The notes below the pieces were generated by a model. It searched no databases and was not told the DNA's origin. It worked only from the letters and a program-made list of their open reading frames with translations. A DNA stretch of 64,000 nt from Streptomyces justiciae (GTDB lineage Bacteria; Actinomycetota; Actinomycetes; Streptomycetales; Streptomycetaceae). The DNA lies in the NCBI RefSeq assembly GCF_015163075.1, contig NZ_JADDXU010000024.1, positions 1 to 64,000 of the forward strand, written 5' to 3'. Shown here in pieces: positions 16,479 to 24,714 of the stretch. The position numbers and the translations under genes are program-made. Every line of letters starts with the position of its first letter. Positions within the stretch are counted from its first letter, which is position 1.

Positions 16479-19040
16479 CTAGGTGTGTCCGGCGGGACCG
16501 AGAAGCGAGTCGATGAGTTGCTCGGTCTCCTTTTCCAAGGGGGAGTTGAGAGCGCGGTTGATGTGCTGGACGCGGCTGATGGCGGTCTGGACGCCGTGCC
16601 GGTTGCCCGCGGCCTGCTCGACCAGGATCCAATCCCTGTAGAGGACTTCAGCGGTTTCGTCGATGTCGATGCCGCGGGCGATGGCCCGGCGGGCCCGGTC
16701 GAGGTCGTGGTCGGGTCCGGGGCTCGTGCGGTGGGTGGCGATGGTGTGGGCGACCTGGGTGATGGCGGTGGTCATTTCCTGCAGTAGGGGTGCGGCCCAG
16801 GGCAGGGGTTTGCCGTCGAAGGGCGTGCCGCGGACCAGCGCGAGGGCTTCCTCAAGTCGTTCGACGTGGGGGACGTCGGTGCCCTCATCCGAGAGTGCGT
16901 CGTGGGTGAGGTGTTGGAAGCGGGTCCAGTCGCAGGTGACGGTGGGGTTGAGGTGGTAGGGGTCGTCGCCGGATTTACGGCGCGGGACATACGGCCTGCC
17001 GGTGGGGTCGTTGCCGAGGGCGGCGCGCAGGCCGTGCAGGCGGGCGTTGAGGGTGGTGGTGGACCAGGGGTGGGCGGGGTCCATGTCGGTGCAGAGTGCC
17101 TCGGCGGTGCGGCCGGGTTTGAAATAGATCAGGGCGGCGAGTTGGGCGATGCGGGGGCCGTGTCCGCTGGCATCGAGGCCGTCGACCTCGACCGGGCCCA
17201 GGACCCGGATCTGCGGCGCGCTACTGGCAGGGCTGCGGTCCGTGTCTGACCCCGGTAGTACGACGCTGCCGTCAGTCTGGTTGGCAGTGCCCCCTTGTGC
17301 CGGGAGCCTCCTTGCGGACGAGGCCCCCGCCGGACGTGAGAGATCGGTCGTCGCGGGGCGTAGCGCCCTGAGCAGCGCGGGAAAGACCTCGCCGCTGCCG
17401 CTGCCGCTGCCGCTGCCGTCCTCGGGGGCCGTTGACGTGTCCGCCAGTCTGGTTGATGAAGTGCCTTGGAGTTCTGGTGAGTTGGCCTTCGGAGTCTGCT
17501 CGCTCTGGTCGGGCGCGCGTACGCCGGCGTCCGCAGCGTTCTCTCGCGTGCCGTGTCCGATGCGGTGAGAACGGGGCGGGTGGCTGGAGACTGACCGGAG
17601 TGTGTTGGTGATCTCCTGGTAGGCGGCTGGGGTGAGGCGTTGCAGGGTGACCCACCTGTCCAGGTACTCGAGGTACTGGGCGCGGTCGGCTGCGGTGTCG
17701 AGGACGGGCGATTCAGGGAGGTGGGGTGCGGTGGTGTCGGCGGGTGCGATGAGGGTGAGGGGGCGAGTGGCGGGGGTGGTGGCGAGGTCGGCGAAGTGCC
17801 AGGCCGTTTCCGCGGTGAGCGGGTCGGCACACAGGACTACCAGCGGTTGCCGGCGCGCGTCGGGTAACTGGTGTGCTTCCAGGAGCCGTTCGGTCGCTTC
17901 TCGTACGGCGTGCTGGCTGTCCGGGAGGGGGGTGATGATCGGGGCGGGCAGCAGATGATCGAGGCCGTCACCGCAGCCCACGGTGATGAGTTCGAGGCCG
18001 TCAGCCCACGGGCTGGTGGCGAGTTCGACGGCCAGGGCGGTGCAGACCTCGCGGACGTGTGCGGGTTCGCCGTCGAGGAGCAGGGCGGGCAGGGCGGCGA
18101 GGTTCAGCAGGAGCAGTTCGCCGTTGTCGGTGGTGCCGAGGGTGACCAGGGCGGGGTAGGGAGCGGGCACCTGTGCAGCGGTGTCCGTGTCCAGTAGGTC
18201 GGCGTCGTCCGGCAGCACCCAGTGGTCGTCGCGGCCGGCCGTGAAGGGTGCGGGCGGCTCGGTAGCGGGGTCGTCACACAGGAGGCGAAGCGTCGTGGTG
18301 CCGATGCAGGCGCCGCGTACCGCAGGCAGGCTCGCTGGTTCCGGCAGTTGGGCTTTGTGGTGGGCCATGGTGCGCAGTGCGGCATCCAGGAGCACGATGC
18401 CCGCCGGCCTGTCCGCTTCCCCGGCCGCAGTCGGCGCGTGCGTGGGCTGTGCAGCCTTCGTGCCCATACCGGTCTTACGGCCCTTCATTGGGTGTCGTCG
18501 GGTTCTGCGCAGGGCGAGGGCGAGGGCGGCAGCTGCAAGGAGAGCGGCGGCGATCAGGCTGTACAGGCTCACCTTCTGGCCGGCATCGGACGGCGCCGGC
18601 GACGGCGTGCCGGAGGGGGTGCTGGGCGGCTCGGCCGTTGCCGAGGCGGTGCTGCTGGGCTGCGCGGGTGCGGAAGGCGTGGCGGAGGCGGTGCCGGTCT
18701 GCCCGGCACCGTCCTGGCCTGGTGTGCGGGAGGCCGGCGGCCCAGCAGTGCCGTGGTCGGAGGGCGCAGCGTCTTGATCGGTGATGACATAGCTCAAAGC
18801 GAGTGGGGTGGAGGAGAAGTCCAGAATGCGCTCGGGTGCGAGGCGGGTGCCGGGGCGCAGCGCCAACGAGGGCGTCGGCGAGGGGGCGTCGGACTCTCCG
18901 GCGCCGCGGGCGCTGGCGGCCGTGGGCGCGACGTCTCGGTTTCCGCCGATGGCGCCAGCCAGCGCCAGCGCGAGGGCCAGTGCGACCGAGAAGACCAGGG
19001 CCAGGCGGAGCACGGTGTGGTGTGTTCGGAGACGGGGCAT
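16479..19040 (-). CDS. Membrane-anchored protein with C-terminal SARP-like (winged helix + BTAD) module
   Basis: An 853-residue protein with two membrane segments (about 11-31 and 157-177), a short extracytoplasmic Pro/Ser/Thr loop between them and a large cytosolic part. Its C-terminus (about 608-853) starts PQIRVLGPVEVDG, the opening of an OmpR/SARP winged helix, followed by ARLHGLRAALG and a BTAD helical-repeat region ending ISRVQHINRALN. SARPs are normally soluble activators, so a membrane-tethered form could sense the envelope or mating state, or the module may serve assembly rather than transcription. A (CCGCTG)n run at 17390-17418 encodes a short Gly-Ser repeat. It lies in the conjugation operon, 11 bp before the DUF2637 gene. 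Confidence 0.78.
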   Translation of the reverse strand: MPRLRTHHTVLRLALVFSVALALALALAGAIGGNRDVAPTAASARGAGESDAPSPTPSLALRPGTRLAPERILDFSSTPLALSYVITDQDAAPSDHGTAGPPASRTPGQDGAGQTGTASATPSAPAQPSSTASATAEPPSTPSGTPSPAPSDAGQKVSLYSLIAAALLAAAALALALRRTRRHPMKGRKTGMGTKAAQPTHAPTAAGEADRPAGIVLLDAALRTMAHHKAQLPEPASLPAVRGACIGTTTLRLLCDDPATEPPAPFTAGRDDHWVLPDDADLLDTDTAAQVPAPYPALVTLGTTDNGELLLLNLAALPALLLDGEPAHVREVCTALAVELATSPWADGLELITVGCGDGLDHLLPAPIITPLPDSQHAVREATERLLEAHQLPDARRQPLVVLCADPLTAETAWHFADLATTPATRPLTLIAPADTTAPHLPESPVLDTAADRAQYLEYLDRWVTLQRLTPAAYQEITNTLRSVSSHPPRSHRIGHGTRENAADAGVRAPDQSEQTPKANSPELQGTSSTRLADTSTAPEDGSGSGSGSGEVFPALLRALRPATTDLSRPAGASSARRLPAQGGTANQTDGSVVLPGSDTDRSPASSAPQIRVLGPVEVDGLDASGHGPRIAQLAALIYFKPGRTAEALCTDMDPAHPWSTTTLNARLHGLRAALGNDPTGRPYVPRRKSGDDPYHLNPTVTCDWTRFQHLTHDALSDEGTDVPHVERLEEALALVRGTPFDGKPLPWAAPLLQEMTTAITQVAHTIATHRTSPGPDHDLDRARRAIARGIDIDETAEVLYRDWILVEQAAGNRHGVQTAISRVQHINRALNSPLEKETEQLIDSLLGPAGHT

Positions 19041-19051
19041 GCCGGCGGGCC

Positions 19052-19639
19052 TTATCCGGTGATGGTGATGGTGGTGGTGTCGAACAGGGGCATCTGGAAG
19101 CCGACGTGGCTGGTGGTGGCGGGTGGTGCGGGGAACTGCATGAACACCTCCGCCTTCTGGTGGGGTTTGAGGCGGGTCAGGCCGATGGTGGTCAGGGGGT
19201 TGCCGTCGGTGTCGCGCAGCACGTAGTAGCGCTTGTGGTGGGTGAAGTCGATGAGCGTGGCGCCGGCCAGGGAGGGGCTGGTTTTGACGATGTCGTCCTC
19301 GGTGCCGCGTAACTGGGCGGGCACGGTGACGAGGGCGTTGGAGGTGTTGTGCAGGGTGCCGCGCAGGGTGAGGTAGCCGGTCTGGTCGCGTTCGGCCGCG
19401 GTGAGCACCAGGGTGAGGCCGGCTGGCCCGTCGAGTTCGGCCAGCACCGTCGTCTGGCCGGTCTGGGTGCGCGGTGTGCTGCTGCCGGTGTGGGCGGCGG
19501 GTGTGGGGGTGGGGTCGGTGTGATCGGGCCGGGGACTGGAGGGGGAGCCGGCGCAGTTGGTGGTGGTGAGGGCCAGGCCTGCTGTGATCGTCACGGCTAA
19601 CAGGCGCCGGGTGAACCTGGTGGTGCCCAGGCTGGTCAT
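19052..19639 (-). CDS. Putative secreted lipoprotein of the conjugation operon
   Basis: A 195-residue protein with an N-terminal signal (RRLLAVTITAGLALTTTNC), a Pro/Thr-rich linker and one compact beta-rich domain from about residue 65, running from LAELDGPAGLTLVLTAAERDQTGYLTLRGTLHNTSNALVTVPAQL to VGFQMPLFDTTTITITG. The Cys after ALTTTN is an imperfect lipobox (Asn at -1), so lipidation is likely but not sure. The domain resembles immunoglobulin-like modules of exported proteins. ATG at 19639 is taken because the signal begins there and AAAGGA lies 10 bases upstream. It precedes the SARP-like gene by 11 bp. Confidence 0.72.
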   Translation of the reverse strand: MTSLGTTRFTRRLLAVTITAGLALTTTNCAGSPSSPRPDHTDPTPTPAAHTGSSTPRTQTGQTTVLAELDGPAGLTLVLTAAERDQTGYLTLRGTLHNTSNALVTVPAQLRGTEDDIVKTSPSLAGATLIDFTHHKRYYVLRDTDGNPLTTIGLTRLKPHQKAEVFMQFPAPPATTSHVGFQMPLFDTTTITITG

Positions 19640-19740
19640 GGCAACGCGTGTCCTTTCGGCAGGAGAGGGTGCTTGGTTGAAGGGTTTCTGGCCGCGGGCG
19701 GGCCGGCTGGCGTCGGTGGGCCGGCTGCGTGGCGGTGTGG

Positions 19741-20004
19741 TCAGGGGTGGGGCAGGGGTGCGGGCCAGACGGTGATGACGTCGCCGTCGAGGGTGACGTG
19801 CTGGTGGGGGAAGCGGTCGCGGACCAGGCGGAGGTCGTCGGGGCCGAAGTCGGCGAGGCCTTCGATGACGCAGGCCCGGCCGATACGGGTGACGGCCCGG
19901 GTAGCCGGCGGCCACCGGTCCGGGCCCGCAGCCTCGCCAGCGGCCTCGCCGGTTTCGGTACCTAATGCTTCGTTATTGCGAACGTGACGCCTGGAATGGC
20001 GCAT
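19741..20004 (-). CDS. Small hypothetical protein
   Basis: An 87-residue protein that I do not recognise. The N-terminus is basic (MRHSRRHVRNN), the middle is Ala/Gly-rich, and the C-terminal 45 residues (VIEGLADFGPDDLRLVRDRFPHQHVTLDGDVITVWPAP) look like a small folded alpha/beta unit. ATG at 20004 has GGAG six bases upstream, better than a TTG at 20019. It is the first gene after the non-coding stretch 20005-20434, so it may head a second transcription unit (this gene, lipoprotein, SARP-like, DUF2637). Confidence 0.6.
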   Translation of the reverse strand: MRHSRRHVRNNEALGTETGEAAGEAAGPDRWPPATRAVTRIGRACVIEGLADFGPDDLRLVRDRFPHQHVTLDGDVITVWPAPLPHP

Positions 20005-20434
20005 GTGAGGCTCCCTCAAGTGCAGCGTGTGACACGAGTGATGCGCGGTTGTTCAGTAAGTGGCAGAAGCGAATCTATGATTCGCTGACGCAAATCTCAA
20101 GTGGTTTGGGGTGAGTTACGAACCTGCGACATTCGACAGCCCCAGCACGGTCACCGTCATAGCGCCGTCCGCCTGTGCCGTTCGCCCGGGAGAGGCGATC
20201 TTGGCGCTGAAGCCATCAAGGCAGCATGGCGGTGGCGCACCGTTGACCCGTTCAGCTGGGCTGGCTTGTACAGGCATCGGTCCGAGCGCCTCGGTGTCCT
20301 CCAGTGTTGCTGTGCCGAGGAGCACTTGACGGCGCAGACAGGCCCCGGGGCTGGTTGGGGAGCGGTATCGCGAAAGGCGCTGGCCAAGGCGCCGTGAGCG
20401 CCGGTGTTGGGCCGCGCGAGTGGGTGGGGGCGGG
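20005..20434. other. Non-coding stretch inside the conjugation cluster
   Basis: About 430 bp between the coupling-protein gene and the distal four genes hold no convincing gene on either strand. The part nearest the small gene (20040-20110) is AT-richer and carries the 8-bp inverted repeat at 20068-20086, so an internal promoter for the distal genes is likely here. The remainder (20110-20400) shows neither consistent codon bias nor ribosome sites. Confidence 0.5.
20068..20086. promoter_or_regulatory. Palindrome upstream of the distal conjugation genes
   Basis: AGCGAATC-TAT-GATTCGCT is a perfect 8-bp inverted repeat with a 3-nt centre, 64 bp upstream of the small gene at 20004. Its size and position suit a dimeric repressor site or promoter element. 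No T tract follows on either strand, so a terminator is less likely. Confidence 0.5.
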
Positions 20435-23068
20435 TCATTGGTATCCCCTGTTGTCTTTGGTCAGGCGTACGGGAGCGGCGGTCAGGTGGGTGAGGAAGGC
20501 CTGGACGCGGGCTTGTTGAGCGGCGGCGGTGGCGGTGAGGTGGTTCAGGGGCTGGGCGCGGGCGGTGGTCTGTGCGGCGGCGGTCAGGGCGGTGACCTGG
20601 TGGGGGCGGGCTTGGTCGGCGAAGACGTCGTCGAGGTGGCACCCGGTGAGTCGGAGGGGCCCGATGCGGCGTCCGTTGACGGTCAGGGTCGTGTAGTGCT
20701 GGTAGCGGTCGAGGGCGGCGACTTCCGTCGGGCTGGGGTTGTCGCCCCATTCGGCGGTGATGGGGGCGATGGCGGTGGTGGAGCCGGTGGTGGTGGACAG
20801 GGTGGAGGTGTTCTGGGTGAGTGACTGCCGCACGGGGGCGGGCAGGCGTGCCAGGAGTTGGGTCATGCCGTGGACACTGACGCGGTACTTGCGGAAGTCC
20901 TCGAACATCGCGGCGATGGTGTCCGGGGCGGCGCCGGTCAGCGTGATCAGTTCGTCGAAGTACAGGCGGAACGGCGGGCGTTGGTGGGTGGGGGTGTCGC
21001 GGCGGGAGCGGACGGCGCGCAGCAGGTCGCGGGCGAGGAGTGCGGTCAGGAGCCGGTCGGTGGGTCCGGTTCCGGCGGGGCAGATCCATACGATGAGGCC
21101 GTTGTCCATGGCGGCGCGGCTGTTGTAGACGCCAGCCGGCTGGCCGAGGAAGGCGCGGGTGACGGGGTGGGCGGCGAGCCGGGCGAGGGGGTTGAGGACG
21201 ACGGCGAAGGCGTCCGCGGGCAGGTGGGGGAAGACCGCCTGCCACCACGAGCGGGTGTCGGCATCGAGGCGGCCGGTGGTCGCGGCCAGCGCTGCGGCGC
21301 GGAAGGCGGGGTCGGTGAGCAGGGGCCGGACCTGGAAGAGGGTGGCCTGATCCTCTAGCCGGCCGGCCTGGCAGGCCGTCTGGTTGATGGCCGTCAGGAC
21401 GGTGAGCGCGGCGGTGAGGATGGTCAGCGCGCGGGGCGCGGTGGCATCGTCCCAGCCCAGGACCGAGGCGAAGGCGTCGGCGACCGCCTCCACGACCTCG
21501 TGTGGGGCCTGGCCGTGCTGCAGGGCCAGCGGGTTCCACGAACTCACGTGCGGATCGGGGCCGCCTGTGTTGAGGTCAATCAGCGCGATCCGTCCCATCA
21601 GGTGGGGGTGGGCGAGGAAGGGGGCGGCGCGGGGCCAGGAGTCGCGGTGCGGGTCGAGGAACATCAGCGCGCCGCCGGCGTGGGCGTAGGCGATGGCCTG
21701 GGCGAGGGCGCGTTCGGTCTTGCCGCCTCCGGCCTTGCCGACCGCGCACTCGAACAGCGTTTCCGCGGTGTGGGTGGCGACCAGGCGGCGGCGTCCGTCG
21801 GGATGCTGGTAGATGCCCTGCAGCAGCAGGGCGGGGTCGCCGAAGCGGAAGGTGGGCAGCTCGGTAGGGAGCAGCGGCAGCCGGCAGTGCACGGTGGGCG
21901 GTTTGAGCAGCCCGAGGAGTTCTTCCAGACGGACCCAGTTCGCCCGCGGTGGCCGGCACAGGCCGAGCGTCCAGCGCTGCTCGAAGCCGCGGCGGGTGGG
22001 CCAGTGATCGGCGCCCAAACGCCAGGGCCCGACCCGTAGCCCGCGCATCGCCCACCGTGAGCGGCCGCCGAACACATCCAGGGCGGCCTGGAGCTGGGCG
22101 AGGCGGGCCTGCGCGCGCCCTTCGGTGTTGGAGGCGCACATCACCAAAAGTTGCACGCGGACCAGGTGGTCGTCGGCGGCGAGCTTTCCCAAAGCCTCCT
22201 CCCGCTCCACCCGCCGCGGCACGGGCGGCATCGCCAGCCGCCTGCCCGGGCCGTTGTCACGGCCGGTGACGAGCTGGCGGAGCTGGGTGGTGAGGGAGTC
22301 CTCGAGACCGGCGGTGTCGTGGCGCAGCCAGCGTGCGGCCCGCTGGGCCTCGCGGCGTTCGGTGCGGCGGGCGGCATGCATCAGCTGGGCACGCCGTGCG
22401 CGCAGCGCCCACTTGGGGGCGCGCTGGAGGTCGAGGCGGAGTTCGGCGAGGTCGCCGAGCTCGGCCCGCAGGTCCGAGACCGCGTCGATGAGCGGCTGCA
22501 GCGGGTCCGGATCGAGCGGCACCTCCCGCAAGGGTGCGGTGGGGGTTCCGCGCAGGACGAACTCCGCCCGCACTACGTGGGTGCGCGGGCCGTCGTGGAG
22601 GGGGCGGGCCCGCTGGACGGTCACGGCCGGTCCGAACGGGGTGATGGACAGCAGCCGTTCGCCGCCGGCCGGGCCCTCGATCCGGTACCGCAACGGTGTA
22701 CTGCCATCCGCACGCAGCCGGATCTGGACCGCCTTCGCCCGCCGCGGCACCCACCACGGCATCGCGGTGGAGGCCCGGGCGAGCTGGACACCGCGGCGGA
22801 AGATCTCCTCCAGACCCGGGTCGAAGTACCGGGCGGGGACCAGCTCCAGAGCCATCCGCTCCGCGGAGGCGCGTGCGGCGAGCCGCCGGATCAGCCACTC
22901 CGCTGCGCCCCAGAGGCCGGCCGCGGCCAGCACCGGCACCCACCAGTGCGCCAACATCCAGCCCGCGGCCTCGCTGGTCCCGGTCAGCAGGCCACGTGCC
23001 GGGCCGGCCGCCGCCGTTGACGCAGGACCGGCTGTGTCGGTCGGGTGCGGGGCTGTTGCGGGTCCCAT
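20435..23068 (-). CDS. Type IV coupling protein (VirD4/TraG-like ATPase)
   Basis: An 877-residue protein with a single N-terminal membrane segment (WWVPVLAAAGLWGAAEWLI, about 42-60) and a C-terminal RecA-like ATPase. Walker A is VGKAGGGKTE (about 442), Walker B LYFDELITLTG (about 701), and the late motif VHGMTQLLARLPAPVRQSLTQNTSTL is typical of coupling proteins. Such proteins bring the relaxosome or effector to the secretion channel and drive DNA transfer. The start is ATG at 23068 with GGGAG eight bases upstream, overlapping the end of the previous frame by 85 bp. The gene ends near a 430-bp non-coding gap. No relaxase gene is present in the window. Confidence 0.87.
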   Translation of the reverse strand: MGPATAPHPTDTAGPASTAAAGPARGLLTGTSEAAGWMLAHWWVPVLAAAGLWGAAEWLIRRLAARASAERMALELVPARYFDPGLEEIFRRGVQLARASTAMPWWVPRRAKAVQIRLRADGSTPLRYRIEGPAGGERLLSITPFGPAVTVQRARPLHDGPRTHVVRAEFVLRGTPTAPLREVPLDPDPLQPLIDAVSDLRAELGDLAELRLDLQRAPKWALRARRAQLMHAARRTERREAQRAARWLRHDTAGLEDSLTTQLRQLVTGRDNGPGRRLAMPPVPRRVEREEALGKLAADDHLVRVQLLVMCASNTEGRAQARLAQLQAALDVFGGRSRWAMRGLRVGPWRLGADHWPTRRGFEQRWTLGLCRPPRANWVRLEELLGLLKPPTVHCRLPLLPTELPTFRFGDPALLLQGIYQHPDGRRRLVATHTAETLFECAVGKAGGGKTERALAQAIAYAHAGGALMFLDPHRDSWPRAAPFLAHPHLMGRIALIDLNTGGPDPHVSSWNPLALQHGQAPHEVVEAVADAFASVLGWDDATAPRALTILTAALTVLTAINQTACQAGRLEDQATLFQVRPLLTDPAFRAAALAATTGRLDADTRSWWQAVFPHLPADAFAVVLNPLARLAAHPVTRAFLGQPAGVYNSRAAMDNGLIVWICPAGTGPTDRLLTALLARDLLRAVRSRRDTPTHQRPPFRLYFDELITLTGAAPDTIAAMFEDFRKYRVSVHGMTQLLARLPAPVRQSLTQNTSTLSTTTGSTTAIAPITAEWGDNPSPTEVAALDRYQHYTTLTVNGRRIGPLRLTGCHLDDVFADQARPHQVTALTAAAQTTARAQPLNHLTATAAAQQARVQAFLTHLTAAPVRLTKDNRGYQ

Positions 23069-23813
23069 CCGGGTGCTCCCTTCGTGTGGGTGCGGGTGAC
23101 GTACCAGTCACTGATGCGCAGGTCGGTGTAGGTGCCACCGCGGTCGATGCCCGCCCACACCAGATGCACCACCGCAGCGCCCGGGGGGCGCGGCGGGCGA
23201 TCGCGGCCGAAATGCGGAAGCGTGCGGCAGTGAACGCCGGCGCGAGGTCTTGGTGGGTGCCGGGGAAGACTGTGGGCCATCGGGTGCAGCCGATGCCGGT
23301 GGCGTCCGCCCGCAGCAACGCGCGCCCCGCGGCGAGCAGTTCTCGTTCCTGGCCGGCCGTGTGATCGGCGGGCCAGGCGTCCTCGAGCGCGGCCTGGACG
23401 GACCGGTCGCTGGCCCAATCCTCGCCGTGCGGTACCCGCCCCGATGCGGTGGGGGCCGGTGGCGACGCTGTGGGCGTGGTGCCGGGGTTCGCGGCGGCAG
23501 ACGGGCCGGCGGCAGGCGAAACCGTCACCCCCGACGGATCCGCGGCCACAGCCGGTGGACCACCAACGGACAGGGCTGTACCGGTCCGGGAAGCATCCGT
23601 GGCTGCGCGTGCGGGCGGCGCCGGCGGCGATCTCGAAATCGTGGGGGACTCCTGCTGTGTTTGCCACCTGGCCTCGAACGAGTCTTCTGGCTCCGGATGA
23701 TCGGGTTCTCTGGCCCCGATGTGCGATCTTTGGGGTCTGCCGTGACCGAGTTGCTTGGCCCACGTCAGCGAGGTGAGCTTCCGGCCGTGCGGGCGTCGGT
23801 AGGGTGTCGTCAT
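22984..23813 (-). pseudogene. Frameshifted conjugation-cluster gene of unknown function
   Basis: Two frames together look like one protein of about 275 residues. The first, from 23813, reads GEDWASDRSVQAALEDAW, AADHTAGQERELLAAGRALLRADATGIGCTRWP, then AARFRISAAIARRA. The sense then moves to another frame, AAVVHLVWAGIDRGGTYTDLRISDWYVTRTH, ending at 22984. The switch lies at a run of six identical bases at 23183-23188 (G on the plus strand). One extra base there would join the two frames. It may be a real mutation, a sequencing error or slippage. The 5-prime end is also odd: another open start at 24714 is coupled to the muralytic gene, with an opposite-strand acetyltransferase between. Confidence 0.65.
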
Positions 23814-24312
23814 GCCGTATTCGCCGATGCCGCTGCGACTCGATACCGCGCGGATGACGTTGCGTCATTGGACCGAGCCCGATGTCGATGCCCACCGCGC
23901 GCTCGTCGCCGAACGGGGTGGTGGCATGCCGTCGATCGAGGACAACCGGCGGATGATCGACGATCAGCGCTCTGCGTCGGCACGGACAGGGATTGCTCTG
24001 ATGCCCGTCATCCGCCGCGCTGCGGGCGACTTCATCGGGTACTGCGGGCTCACGGTCGGTCGGGCTTCCGTTGACGAGCCGGAGATCGCCTATGAGCTGT
24101 TCCGGCGCGTGCATGGACAGGGCTATGCCACCGAGGCGGCGTCCGCGGTGCTCGACGCGGCGGCCGCGACGGGGCGGAAACGGCTCTGGGCGACGGTGCG
24201 TCCCTGGAACGCGCCGTCGTTTCGCGTCCTTGAAAAGCTCGGGTTCGAACGCGACCACGTCTCGACCGAAGACGGCGTCGAACTGGTGTGGCTCACCCGC
24301 TTGCTGCGGTAG
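23812..24312 (+). CDS. GNAT family N-acetyltransferase (RimJ/RimL-like)
   Basis: A 166-residue acetyltransferase. LRLDTARMTLRHWTEPDVDAHRALV is the usual RimJ/RimL-like opening, FIGYCGLTVGR the central beta strand pair, IAYELFRRVHGQGYATEAASAVLD the acetyl-CoA loop (QGYATEA), and LWATVRPWNAPSFRVLEKLGF the last helix pair. Substrates range from ribosomal protein N-termini to antibiotics and toxins; nothing here narrows this. It is the only plus-strand gene inside the 19-kb minus-strand conjugation cluster, and its start codon overlaps the minus-strand ATG at 23813. This suggests a cargo insertion. GC content looks slightly lower than that of the neighbours. Confidence 0.85.
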   Translation: MPYSPMPLRLDTARMTLRHWTEPDVDAHRALVAERGGGMPSIEDNRRMIDDQRSASARTGIALMPVIRRAAGDFIGYCGLTVGRASVDEPEIAYELFRRVHGQGYATEAASAVLDAAAATGRKRLWATVRPWNAPSFRVLEKLGFERDHVSTEDGVELVWLTRLLR

Positions 24313-24714
24313 GGCACGTTTCGCTCGCTCCGGGGGCCATTTCTGACGAACACTCATGTCACGATCAAGCCCCCTGGAGCCACCGGACTCGTTCCTGCGG
24401 GGCCACAGAAGCCGTTCAGAGCCAGCCACATCGGCAGGGCGATGCCACCGGTGGCAAGGCCCGGCACCAATGGTTGAGGCGGGGAGTTCGTCGCGGATGC
24501 ACGCGAGGCATTCGACCGCTCCCCCTGCCGGTCCGGGCCGGCGGCAGCGCGGTGAAGCGCGGTGCGCGACGACGAAAGCTCGTACCGCGTGCGGAGGCTT
24601 GGCTCGCCGGCCACACCGTAACGGCGCGTCCGGCTGTGGATTGGAATCCTGACGACCCATCACCTGGACACCTCTGTCTCTTGATTGCGGAGTCTCGTGC
24701 GGGGTGGTGGTCAC
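24313..24714 (-). pseudogene. 5-prime remnant of the gene following the muralytic enzyme
   Basis: A GTG at 24714 overlaps the stop of the muralytic gene (GTGA), as do the other starts in this operon, and reads VTTTPHETPQSRDRGVQVM. After that the frame loses codon bias and runs through the antisense of the acetyltransferase gene without a stop. The plausible reading is that the original gene started here and continued into the piece at 22984-23813, and that foreign DNA carrying the acetyltransferase split it. Region 24350-24650 has no other convincing gene. Confidence 0.45.

Noticed and set aside
17385..17425. Hexanucleotide (CCGCTG)n run
   Set aside because: It is in frame in the SARP-like gene and encodes a Gly-Ser linker; no sign of a mobile or regulatory repeat.
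24354..24614. An 86-codon minus-strand frame ending GGIALPMWLALNGFCGPAGT
   Set aside because: The hydrophobic end looked protein-like, but there is no ribosome site and the first part is Ser/Arg low-complexity; not supported as a gene.
24590..24680. A tRNA-like T-arm (GGATTGGAATCC) that could mark an integration site
   Set aside because: No matching acceptor stem, D arm or anticodon arm could be placed around it; it is a simple hairpin.
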